Below are positions 50,477 through 61,665 of a DNA stretch of 64,000 nucleotides, piece after piece. How positions within the stretch are numbered: position 1 is the stretch's first letter; the number at the start of each line of letters is the position of its first letter. The notes under the pieces are model-generated. The model saw nothing but the letters and a program-made list of their open reading frames with translations, made no database searches and was not told the DNA's origin. A program made the position numbers and the translations under genes. The stretch is from Turbatrix aceti (Eukaryota > Nematoda > Chromadorea > Rhabditida > Panagrolaimidae), in contig OZ017766.1 of assembly GCA_963969345.1 (NCBI GenBank), positions 3,720,001-3,784,000 of the forward strand, given 5' to 3'.

Positions 50477-53400
50477 TGTTCTGCAACGAAACCGTCAAAA
50501 ACATTCTCGGTGGACTTTCATTCGGCCGACAAAAAATCTGACAGCGCGCAAAAAAGCAGACTAACACTCGCCGGTCGCCGCAAAAAGCCATAAATTGCTA
50601 GTGGTTATGCGAGGTCATTTGGAGGTCTCAAAGTGTCCGATCCTCGACGCTAAGGCTAGTGCAACCCGTGTACGACAATTCAAAATAGATAAAAGCAAAT
50701 CCGCATCAGGTGAGTGGCACCGGAGAGCCGCGCAACCGGTTGGGGTAGGCCGGCTGCTGAGGACGAACATGTACACCTTCGCTTGCCCCCTCCCTAAATC
50801 CATGCTGCTCCAGAGGCTGTCGTTCCCCGCAAGCAACGGCCGCGATGAAAGCAAAGCGCACAGTAAGGCGCTGTACGCTTTTTGCGTGTCTGAAGAGCCG
50901 TTCGAAATCCTTGCACGCAGAAGGAAGGAAACCAGCCAGTCATCGCCAAACTGGACATCCCAGTCGTAATCATTAAATCGATAACAAATAATCACTCCTG
51001 GTGGTTAAGCCAATTCTAATTGGGGTAGAGCGCGGATTAAAATGGATATTCAATTTTGCAGGCGGGCGCGACGCGTGAGTCAACGGACCCAGACCACCGT
51101 GCGATCTGGGTCCGTTGCCGACACTCGCTTCCAGAAAGTACAACCAACGACAGACAGCCTCTTGGAGCATCTGGGCAATAGGAACAAATCCTCCTGCAGC
51201 GTGTGCATGATTGCGCAGCGTGCACGGTTCGGCAATTTTCGGTCAAAGGCGAGGCGTGCATAGCTGCAGCGTAAAAAAACACGCTCCCTCCCTCGCTCTC
51301 CTGCAAACACGTTTACATAGCTCCCCGATGTCCTAGGACGCCGGCCGGTCGTAATCGCGGTCCGCGAAATGTCGGCCGCGGTGACGCAGAAACAAGATCT
51401 CCGTGACCACGGCTTGGCGTCGGTCCCCGTTGCTATTGCTTCCTTCGCCGACCTTGGAGGTTTATGATCGCCAGGAAACCGAGCGCAATTTTCTGGCTCC
51501 CCGAGACAAGGACCGTAACAACCGCGTATGCTTTGAGGCCGCAACAACAAACTCCAAAAAGAATTTGTCAGATTATTTATGTATTTTTAGACGGGAACCA
51601 TGGAAATGGGTGCCATAGAGTGCATAATTTGTGGTTTTCGGAAAAAAAAGCTTGTTGATGCTCCAAAAAATACAAAAAAAGTCTTGGCTTTCCGTTTTGG
51701 CAATTCCGTTGGGTTGAAGAACGTTCAATCCGAGCACGCAACATGGAAAAAAGCTACGGAATCTGTAGCACTTTGGATCCTTTCCCCCGGGGCCCTACGC
51801 GACTCACTTGGTCACAGTTGGGGCTGGTCTGCGCGCGGTTGCGGTTATGATCTCTGATATGTGTTCATGCCGCCTAAACCTGACTAAACCCGTCTTCTCG
51901 CAGAGAAGGATTACGCGATGCTCGGAGGACGCCGCGCACTCCCCAGGCCCGGCTGATGACGTATTGGGTCTCGCCACTGAATTCGGCAACCACTCACCTG
52001 GACAGGTCGTTGAGCATGGTGCTGCGGAGGTCAACTTGTGTAGCTGGCGTAGGCTGTGACGATTTGTTGGTGTGCCACCTGGAGGGCGCGGTCTGTGACG
52101 GCAGCAGAGGCCTAGAAGAAAAGAGGCATCAGGGTGTGCGGGAATCCGAAAATAACGCGTACAAAAAACACCGCACGGGCTGTTGGGGCCGAACAATGCC
52201 CGCAGTCGTCTCTCGGCCTGAGCAAACGCAAACACGGCCGAGCACACGGTTCGAAAACTAATGGGTTCACAAATTTTGCAGCTCGATGCTTTTCGTAGAT
52301 ATATTGTGTTTTTGAAAATATTTTTGAGGTCCGCAACGACCTTTGATGTTCAGAAATTAATTACCTTTTTTTGAGTCCGGGGAAAAACGCCAGAACCGGG
52401 GCTTAGATCGCTAAGCTACGTGGCATAGCTGCCACATATTTGTACAGGAAGTCCTAGCGGAAGATATGTGATGAGATCAAGGCGTCCTTTTCACGCAAAA
52501 GAAAATAACATTATCGGGGGCTAAGTCAGACAAAAGAGCGGAAATGGCCTCCCCCGCGTGTTTTGCCGCTGGCTCGTGGTTGGAATTTAACATATTTTTT
52601 GCTTCAAGAAAAGGGGTGTAAATATAAGTGCACAGTACTACGATCACAGATCCCGGCGTCAAATGTTAGCTCAAAAATAAACAATTGGAACAATTTACAG
52701 CACTTTGGCGTCTAAATCTGATCATCTGCAGCCTGAACAAACTTTCTCTCTGTTCGGATCTCGAAAACAAGGCAAAACGCTTGGAATTGACGTTAGCCGA
52801 AACAGTTGAAGGGACAGAGCGACGAGCACGTCAGACACAAACCATGAAGCCCTCCGCTCCGTTTTTTGGTCGCCAGAGACGAGTAATGAAGACGATCCCG
52901 CGGAGCAGAAGCCTTTTGTTGAGCAGCCACGCATCTGGAGGCATCACCTGCAGGTGTTTGCGTGTTGGATAACGGTTGTCGCGTGTTTGTAGAGAGCGGG
53001 CTCTCAGCAACATACTACGAAGACACCGGGCCAGATCCATGCCTGCAACTGCCCGGTGAACAAACAGATCCTCTCGGACCGGCCTCGGGGCGGCGAAGAT
53101 GACTCGCCAAGTGCTCTCGGCAAGGAGGTAGGGTGCTCCTAATGTCCGTTTGTCGAGTGACTGTTTTTCGGGAGGCCACATTCTTTTTGGACCCGTGTAT
53201 ACACCCTCGAGTACAAGCTGGCTTTGTTTGCGCAGGTCTTCTTCGACCAGTTGTACGCGTTGTACCTGTCTTCCAGCCAGCTTTCACGCTTTTGCACTGT
53301 TTTTGACTCGTGTGCCTACTAAATTTTAATTTCAACAGTTAGCAGCCCCGCTGGCTGTCGCATACATTATGCGGCCGTGGTAACCTGCCTGTGAGTTATT

Positions 53401-54646
53401 TCTGAAATGCCAGGGGGACAAAAAGTGAATACAAATGATACGTGACCAATTAAAGGCAAGATAGGATGACTCAGGTGTGTTTGTGTTGAAAAACAGTACA
53501 AGGCTGCACAGATAACCTTTGGCCGAAGATGCCAACCACAGCCCAAAAGTTTGGGCGTCTGCGAAGGAACAGCCTCCATAATGAGTCCTCAAAGTGCACC
53601 TGAATTGCATCCACAGCCGCGACACTCTACAAACTGATAGTAGTCAGTTGACGCCAGGCAGTCGAGAAAACCTGCCCCTGCACAGGAGTTTGAACAGCAA
53701 CCGGCATCGATGGGGCAAACACAATTAGGCGCTAACACCTTTTGTATGCCGTTGGCGGGAGGGCGTAAGAGTCCGCGGGATGGCCGTAACGGCCCTGCAG
53801 CACCTGGTATCGCTTTGAATCGTCCGTCTGTCCACTTGTCGCCCCCAACTTGCCTTTCTGCATGTTTTTTAGCCTCCTGTTTTTTAGACTCGATCGTTTG
53901 TGTTCGGAATGTGTCCCGGAAAGGGAATTGATGGTCGGTCCCGGCCCGACAGGCTGGTTACGAGGCCGGCCGCGGCGTGTCAACATCCTTCCTTGCCCCA
54001 ATGAAATGCCACGGGGCCACAACGCGCGAGGCAGCGATTCACGGAGTCTTTGTTTGCAACCCTTCGCGTCCCCTCAAATCGCGTGCCAACTTTATTTTTT
54101 TATTGTGCGCAGGTTCGGCGACTACAAAGCTTTCAAATTCGAGGAGTTGGCATTCATTGTTGTTTTCCGGAGCGAATAATGTCATGTTATTTTTTCTCTT
54201 TCTCTTTTTCCAGAATCCAGAAGCTCAACACGTTTTTTGTATGCAGCCTGACGGGCCTTTGCTTCTCGGATCGCGTTCTTTGGCCCCGAGTCGTGCCACC
54301 GCGTGCATTGTTCGGCGGGTGACGGCAGCAACCAACCTGCTTCGAAACAAAAGAAAGCGGGCGCGCAAGTTCCGTGATTTGTGGTACAAATGACGCGTTG
54401 TTCTTTCCTTCGCGCCTTTCACCCAAGTTTATCTCACGTGTGATTTTCAAACCACAAACTGAGTTTTGAGTTATCTTTCGCGCTTCTCAGACGAAAATAG
54501 GCTTTTGGCAACGTACGAAAGTGCCTTTTTTTGAACTTATTTCCGGTGGCATTTTGTAAATAGCAGGTGACAAAGAGTAGAAAAAGAAAATAAGCGAGAT
54601 GCCGGCCTGCGTGTAGCCTGGGAGTAAACTGAAGAACGAACGAACG
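50477..54646. other. 4.2-kb gene-poor spacer
   Basis: This is the longest stretch without a recognisable gene. Several open frames of 70-140 codons exist, but none shows splice structure, codon bias or similarity I recognise. Notable are a perfect 13-bp hairpin at 51081-51117 and a tRNA-like D-arm hairpin near 52400-52416. A frame near 53977-54393 ends in a very basic KRKRARKF stretch, but I do not consider it supported. Confidence 0.4.
51081..51117. repeat. perfect 13-bp inverted repeat (hairpin)
   Basis: CAACGGACCCAGA, an 11-base loop (CCACCGTGCGA), then the exact complement TCTGGGTCCGTTG. This is the strongest short inverted repeat noticed outside the transposon-like region. It is too short for a canonical pre-miRNA, and no function is assigned. 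Confidence 0.7.
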
Positions 54647-57427
54647 ATGCAGCGATGGGTAAAGGTACTCGAGGTGAACGACAATGGCAACACGGAGCTC
54701 ATGGAGGCGATCGTCTCAAATCAGTACGACGTGGCGTGCTTTATCATCGAGTACGCGTACAACACGAACCGACTTGAAGAAGTAGGTGAATGCGCACGTG
54801 TGCGGGCACCACCGCGCAGTTTTTCTTCCTCCCAAGCCGCAATTGATTTGCTTTCGGCGAGAGGATTACCTGCCTTTTTTTGAAATGCAAACATTGTTTT
54901 TCAAGCCGGCGGTGACATCACAGGCGGCTTACTGACCAACTCAGGCTAAAAATGGACTTTTTTGACGAAAAGAGTAAAAAATTGACTCTTCCGAGTGCAA
55001 AAATGATGAATGCGCCGCGGCGTGTTGCCCAATAATTACTGCTTCAAGGTTTTGCCCTGCTTTCAGGTGCTGCAGGTAATAAATAGGCACGGAGAAACGG
55101 CGCACAGCCTGGCGCTCCGGGCCGAAAACAGCGCCTTCCTCAGACTCATCGAGAGAGCCACGGTGGGCGACATACGCTTCTGCGTTCGGCGTTCGACGCG
55201 AAAGGTTTGGATTTTTTATGGAATGATTACCAAGCTTTTGTTTGGCTACTGGCATGATTGGGGTTACAATCAAACTGCCGAGTGTTGTTTTTTTTGAACA
55301 TAACAGTGCGGAAGGACAAAAACGAGATGCCGCATGTTGCAGGCATTATTATGCACAGAATTAAATACAAAATTTTAAAATTTTAAATAATTAGAAAAAT
55401 TGAAATGTTGTCTGCAGTCTGAGATTAGGCCACCCGAGTTTTGTTATTTTTGCGCAAAGTCAGTTTTTCGGTGTCTTGTATCCTGGATTACGTGTTCAAT
55501 CTTTGGGACTCTCGAAAACGCCGTTACGAAAACTTTAATTATTACCGTAACCATCTCTGAATTTCATAGGTCAGATTGCTGCCTGTTTAGCGTGTAAGGT
55601 AGACAACCAGACAACGCGTGCGCATAACAAGCGCCGCCCGATGGCACGGCGGTAAGGGTTTGTTCGGAATACCCCTCTACAAGCTGAAAGGCGTGAGGTG
55701 GAGAGCGGTCGCGGTAACTACCCGCATATTAAAGAAATAGATGGTAGGTCAGATAGCGACAGTCGTGCATGTACCCTAGAGATAATGACGACGTGAGGCG
55801 CAGTGCCGTGGCTCTCCAGCAGCGTCCCTCACTCGCCAGACTGCCTTGTACCGGCGTCACCCGCGTGATACCAAATCCGCTTTAGCCGTGATTTACCGTG
55901 TTCCGAGTGGGGTTTGCACCAGGACATCCGGATGTTGTTTTTAGTCGGATGTTGTCCCGCCCTCTCCCCTGCTATACCAAAAATAAAAAAAATTATAAAA
56001 ATAAACGGATAAAAAACAAAAATTGTAGGATGTAGTAGGACAGTGTTCGTTTCAGATCCACAAACACATCTCGTCGGATAACTTTACGCGCACCAGCCCA
56101 CCGCAAACCGTAAAGATAATGCGCCCTCGATCGGAAGATGCCACGGCCGGCGCAGCAAGCACGTCTGACATCGAAGTCGAAGTCGACAGTTCCCTCGACG
56201 TGAGCTCAAGTTCCACGAAAAAGAAAACTAACTTTTTTTCGGCCCAGATAGACAAAATACGCCCTCGCGTCAGGGACAGAAATCAACTGCACTTTGACTC
56301 TTTTCAATTCGAAGAAGCCGTTCCGAGTCGGGAGCCCGATCGCAATACCCGCAGCATGATTGACATGCAAAAGTCGCCAACGCCTTCGGACGGCTCGGCG
56401 CAGCTCGGTTTTGCGAGCAGCAGCCAGAAGCGGAAGTCCATCGCTGAGTGGTAAGCATTCCCACAGATTTAAGAACACAATTAGAAGGACCGTTTTTCAG
56501 CCACAGCGACAGTTTCACGTTTGAGTACAAAAAAATTGACTGCTCGACTCCGGTGGTTCCGAACGCGGACAAGGTAAGATGCTTGGTTTTAGGGTCAGCG
56601 CCATTGTTGCAACTTGCAAGCTTCCGAGTTTTTTTCTGTTTGCGGCTTGGCTTCCTCCCGCGCTGCGCGCCCTCCTTGCTAATTGTTACCTGCAGGGATG
56701 ACGTCGGCGGCGGCCGCGTCATCGGCAAAGGCGCTCATTAGAGCACCAGTGCTTGCCCCGCTCGACCAGCTCTCTGGGGGCCGTATTCGGCATTTTCACA
56801 TTTTTCGGAGTAAACAACTGCCACAGTATCGCGCTTTTTTTGTCCCCCTGGGAAGTCACGGTGCCAGCCGCCGTCGAATGAGATGCCGTAAGCAGAATTC
56901 TGGTTTTTTGTCATCCTTGGGGGACTTGCGCGGGACGGATTAGACGCTTCTCGCCCCCAGGTAATTAAAAAGAGACTACTGTATTTGACTTTTTGAACTG
57001 CAAAAAGTTATTTTTACATCCGTCATGGTTTTTTGGTTTATAGAATAACCCGCAAAACATGTCCCCGCCGCAGTTGCAGATTCTCAAATCGCAGATCCAT
57101 TTTACGTCGCTGCCTTCCGAGCACTGCGAGGTCTACGACGGCACGCCATCCTCGGGCCAGTCGTGGAAGGGCGATCCGCGCGACCGCGTCATGATCGCGC
57201 ACCACCAGTGCGAAGACGTGAAGGGCGACAACTCGGTCTGCGTGCCACCAGAATTCCACGGACCCGTGCCAATGTCTAAGAAGCAGGCTTCCCAGCGCAC
57301 GGCGCCTTCGACGTCGAAAAACGCGTCTGCTTCAGGCTTCATCGGGCCCTTCATCCGCAACTTTCGCTCGCGCGGTAACAACAACGACGCTCGCAGCAAT
57401 CAGTATAAAGTCCCTGAAGACCAGTGA
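54647..57427 (+). CDS. ankyrin-repeat-type protein of unknown function
   Basis: Five exons, 54647-54781, 55067-55204, 56056-56450, 56501-56573 and 57044-57427, join in frame to give 374 residues. The N-terminal ~80 residues look like two ankyrin repeats: NDNGNTELMEAIVSNQYDVA and INRHGETAHSLALRAENSAF. The rest is mostly disordered, with a Ser/acidic stretch (EVEVDSSLDVSSSSTKKK), a middle region KRKSIAEC and a C-terminal Ser/Lys/Arg-rich tail. Introns 2 and 4 are 851 and 470 bp, much longer than elsewhere. I recognise no family beyond the ankyrin fold. That all five exons stay in phase supports one gene, but the exon 2 to exon 3 link across 851 bp is an inference; further 5' exons cannot be excluded. 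Confidence 0.6.
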
Positions 57428-57632
57428 ATTTTATTTTATTTCCATGTTTAATTTTATCCCTTCAAAGGGGCATTTTTTATTCGTAAACGTTCTCGTTCTC
57501 TGCTCGATCCGTGAATCAATTTAACGTTGCACAGAGAATTTGTCTGTAATTTGTTTATTTATGTTACTGATCTCACTGTTATTTCGTTTTGTTTTTGGTC
57601 ATAAAATGAGTGAGAAATGGCACAGTGGGGGG

Positions 57633-58404
57633 TTAAACGAGGCGGCCCTGACGACTTGACAGGTGTGTCTCCAGGTGCGGCAGCGAGAAGACCCGGTCCC
57701 GGTGCGCGACTAGGAGCTGGCCCAGCAGAGGCTTGTCTTCGGCCTTCAGCATCACTGAAATGTTGTCGACAAAGTTGGCTTGGAAGAAGTCGATCCACGT
57801 CGGCTGAAAGGTGAGTCAGGTGAGGCGAGAAAAAAATAGGCCGTCTTACCTGCTCGCCGAAAAGGTAGCCGGTCTTGGACGTCTTGAGCTGGATCTCGAG
57901 CAGGGGGACAATTCTCGCCTTGACCGCCTCGACGAGCACAGTTGCGTACTTCTTATCAGCCTGCAGGTACGCTTGCTACGAAAAAAAAACAAAAAAAGGA
58001 AAACAAACCTCCGGCGATCCGGTGACGTAGAGCGAAATGAACGAGCCGATTTCGGTCGCAAGGTCCTGGATAAGGCCTGCGATGGAGTCGGCGACGGCGC
58101 GCTGCTCCTCAGTGGCCGGGAGCGCTCCGTGTTTCGCTGCGATGTAGTGCAGGATGGCGATCGTGTCCGAGAGCTTCAGCTCGCCCTTATTTACGATGAG
58201 GACGGGCACCTTGCCGTAGGGCGTCGCTGCAAAGCAAAAATAGTCAAGTTCAAAAAAAAGCAACTCACTGGGCTTGATTTTGGGCCAGTCGGCGGGGGCG
58301 ATGAGGGTGTCCTTGAACGGGATGCCGAGGTAGTCCAGAAGCAGTCGGATGCCGCCGGCACGCGCGTTGAGGTCGAAGTAGAGCAACTCGTACTGGTGAA
58401 CCAT
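57633..58404 (-). CDS. glutathione S-transferase, sigma-like
   Basis: Four exons: 58404-58269, 58226-58009, 57975-57850 and 57803-57633; 216 residues, a normal cytosolic GST size. The N-terminal thioredoxin-like domain begins MVHQYELLYFDLNARAGGIR with the tyrosine expected to activate glutathione, and has TPYGKVPVLIVNKGELKLSD with the cis-proline loop and the Ser/Asp glutathione contacts. The C-terminal all-helical domain follows (IQDLATEIGSFISLYV, FGEQPTWIDFFQANFVDNIS). GSTs conjugate glutathione to electrophiles; sigma members also isomerise prostaglandin H. The second intron is only 33 bp, the shortest in the window. TTTCAG lies 14 bases before the ATG. The 3' end converges on the ankyrin-type gene with a 205-bp gap. 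Confidence 0.93.
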
Positions 58405-58969
58405 GTTCTTCTTTTTTGCTGAAACTTATGGATGGCAAAAATGAAGCTGCGTTGGGGAAAAAGCTATCCGGAGACCCGTTTCAACTCATAGTTGCATTCA
58501 TCGATCGCGCACCACCTTGAAAATCGCTGATCAAACCAGACAATGGCCAACGGGGGGAAAAATGCACCACGCCAACAGACAAAAACGAACTGCACGCCGC
58601 TCCTTTTCTGCTGCACCGGCGACGACCGAAACAAGGACGTAAACAGGGGAGGAGGCGCGTCTTGAGCTGACCGAGCGACCGATCATGGGGTGAGGTGCCT
58701 TCCGCCACAGGTTCGACTCCGCACGGTTGTTTGCAGAGTCTCAGCAGCACAAAATATAGTACAAAATAGAATTCAATCCGAAGGTGCTAATTCCCGTGGG
58801 GTACAAGCTACACACCTTTCAGCAGCAGCATCCACGTAGCCAAATCACGCTCCATACTCTGCAATCTTTGATCACCTCACGCCTGAGAGCCTGCAGTTCT
58901 TCGACTTTCTTGCCGAACGTAGAAAACAGTTTTGAAAACAACAGGACACTTGAATCATCGCAACACTGT
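58405..58969. other. spacer with tRNA-like box elements
   Basis: This is the 5' flank of the GST gene. TGACCGAGCGACC (58668-58680) resembles a tRNA A-box and GGTTCGACTCC (58710-58720) matches the B-box consensus, but the T-stem does not pair and no anticodon arm forms. This may be a decayed tRNA or tRNA-derived SINE head. Otherwise nothing is recognised. Confidence 0.4.
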
Positions 58970-59015
58970 CACGGACTTTTTATTTTCACACATCCGTCAC
59001 ACAAAGTTCACATAT
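58970..59015 (+). repeat. left terminal inverted repeat
   Basis: 46 bp, the inverted partner of 60912-60957 with a single mismatch (CACACAAAG versus CAGACAAAG). Confidence 0.85.
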
Positions 59016-60911
59016 CTCGCTGACGGAAACACATATGAATTATCTGTGATGGATGTATGAACTATCTGTGTATTTGATGTGAAGTATATGTGATTCATGC
59101 TTACTTTTAGGAAAAGTTTGCACTCTCCTTAGCCGGTAGGTATATGTGAATCACATCTACCCGACGGGTCGTGGTAATGTGAATCACATGTGAAAATAAA
59201 AAATTCGTGTACTTGGCACAGATGAGCATCAGCTACCATTCTGCAGTATATAACTGTGGATGCCGAGCTCAGTGTGCCAAAAACAACCTGATGATGCAAA
59301 TTTCTTTTTTGAGGGCAAAAACGCTCCGTGCCATTTAAAGTGGTGGAAAAACAAAGTTCTGCATCGGCTACCGTTTTTTACAGTTTTTGGCTGTGGATGC
59401 ACTGCAAAACTTTGTCTTCCATCCACTACGAATTTACGGCGATGAGTAGAATGAACAGGGCGCTGGATTTGTGAATTGCTTGATTCCTGTAAAAGATTTC
59501 TGAAGTCAACAACACGTAATTTTTTTTTGCCAAAACTCACGAAATATTTCTGGTACTTTTTCTGGATTTTCCCGCGGTAGCTGTTGTGACCAATATGGAT
59601 ATAGAGAAAGTCTGCAATTAGGAAAACACGTTATTTTTTGTAATTTAAAATAGGAATGTGAAAAAAAAATATTTCAGGCCCAGTTTTAAAAAAAAAACTT
59701 ACAGAATGCTAAAAAAACATAAATATTTATAAAACGTTTATAATAATTTGAATTGCCCATATTTTTGTATAACATAAATATACTTACGTAAAAAATGCCT
59801 GAAAAAAACAGAATCACAATAAAGTTTGTTTCCAATTTTTTTTTGTAAAAAACTCACGGTTTTTCTAAAACAAAAATTGAGAATTAAAGTTTTTTTGTTT
59901 CCCCAAAATTAGTATGTACGTAAAATCAGTAAAATTTACAAACCTCGCAAAAATTACCTGTTTGATGAAACTTCGCTGCGTGCCATGGAAAAGGAGGGAT
60001 GAAAAACAGAAACACTTAATATCTGTCGGGAATTTTTCCCGACGGGTGTTTCAGCCAAAAAATAGATATAAAAGAGTATAAAAAATATATAAGGGCTTTT
60101 GCAACCCGTTTCTCCTTCTCAAATTAACATTTATTTACAAATAATAGCAATAAACAACAAAAAAATTTATAACCTACAGAACCCCAACTTTTTTGTTTTT
60201 TTTAAATATTAATTTTACAGAAAAAAATTATTCGTTTGTTTTTTTCTTGTACGTTTTTCTTGCTTTGATTCTTGTACCCTTTTATTGTTTTCATAAATTC
60301 ACTTTTTTCTTGTCGTGTTTTTTGTACATTTTTCTTGTTTTTGTATTGTTTTTCTATTTCAAATCAACATTTTTATGACAAAATTTAAAAAAAAATTCAC
60401 ACAATTTTTGAAGCCACTTTTAACTCTGAAGTCACTTCAGACGCCCGTAACTAGGCCAATGCATCAGCATTCCAACGAAATCGGCATCCCTCCAAATTGG
60501 AGCCCCCAATGGCATCAAAATACGTTTATATACGAACATTTTTGCAAATTTTGTTTTCAAAAAGCAATCCCATAAAAATTTTACTCGAAAAGAAACAATC
60601 GCAACACTTTAACACAAGAAACAACATCCCCTGGCAGAAAACAACAAGAGATATGACAATACTGAAGTTCCGAATCTTCCAACTGAATCTTGATTTCCAA
60701 GCACGTTTTGCCAAGCATACTGTGAATAACATATGCCATATATGTGAAGTATATGTGAATATCACAATTTATCAGCGTTTTTGTATAAGTTACCGAATAA
60801 TGTCACTAATCACATATGATTCATATATGATTCCCATATGATACTTCAAAATTAATCGAAATTTGGTAATTCATATGTGAATCACATGTGATTCACACTC
60901 ATCTGTGAAGG

Positions 60912-60957
60912 ATATGTGAACTTTGTCTGACGGATGTGTGAAAATAAAAAGTCCGTG
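60912..60957 (-). repeat. right terminal inverted repeat
   Basis: 46 bp, the inverted partner of 58970-59015. The bases outside the two repeats do not form an obvious duplication. Confidence 0.85.
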
Positions 60958-61665
60958 GTGGCTTCGATTCCAACCACGCTGAAAATCACGCCTTAGGGCC
61001 TGGTTTTTGAATTCACATCTGCGTTTTTTTTACAATTATGATTGAAGGAAAAAATGTGTCTCAAAAAAAAAAGATTCACCAATAAATTGGGTTTTTCATG
61101 TAAACGTGATAATTGATAGACCAATTTAGATACAAAACGCAACAATCGCTGATCAAAGCATAAATTTCACAGCGACGCACACCTGCAGAACACATGCAAA
61201 GATCACCTTTAATGATTCCGATATGATGTGACACCGATTATAAAAACCATGTTTTCAGTAGATAACACTCATTATAATTTTATTTTAAAAAAATAGAAAA
61301 ACAAATTAGAATTTTTTATTTTGCCGGATAAAATTCAAACGAGTTTATAATTTGCTTATTTCAGTTCATTTCAAGTAATTTTCATTTTCATTTGACGTAA
61401 ATGAGCTCTACAAAAGTACACCTGCATGCATGTACGATCGCGATCGGGGTAACAAATGTTTGCGAACAGCGAAAAGTCAACAAAACAAAAGCCAAACAAA
61501 TAAAAACTCCGGGTGCTTGGTTCGCTTCGAGAGCATCGCCGAACTGGTTATCACGTAAAACACAAGACACTCACGATCAGTGTAACTATTTTTTTCTGCG
61601 TCTTGGCGCCTTCTATGTCCTTGCTGTGATCTTTCTGTTTTTGTGCCGCCCTCCGCCTGCCAATC
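60958..61665. other. AT-rich spacer before SAM50
   Basis: Holds the region between the inverted-repeat element and the SAM50 start, presumably including its promoter. It contains poly-A and poly-T runs. No gene is seen. Confidence 0.4.

Larger units (their letters stand above)
58970..60957. mobile_element. non-autonomous terminal-inverted-repeat element (~2 kb)
   Basis: The left end (58970-59015, beginning CACGGACTTTTTATTTTCAC) and right end (60912-60957, ending AAAAGTCCGTG) are inverted copies 46 bp long with one mismatch. Subterminal palindromes ATGTGAATCACAT recur at 59144-59156, 59177-59189 and 60875-60887. A second, weaker inverted end (TGTGAAAATAAAAAATTCGT, about 59189-59209) suggests a nested ~240-bp miniature element. 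The interior is very AT-rich with homopolymer runs and encodes no transposase. A clear target-site duplication is not visible, so the superfamily is undetermined. Two similar imperfect hairpins (GCATC...GGATGC) lie near 59226 and 59362. Confidence 0.8.

Noticed and set aside
53977..54393. A 138-codon plus-strand frame ending in a basic KRKRARKF stretch as a possible gene
   Set aside because: It contains poly-F runs from T-rich noncoding DNA, shows no splice sites linking it to the ankyrin-type gene downstream, and resembles no known protein.
60193..60841. Small frames inside the inverted-repeat element as a transposase remnant
   Set aside because: They are poly-F, poly-K and poly-N translations of AT-rich DNA with no catalytic motif or similarity.
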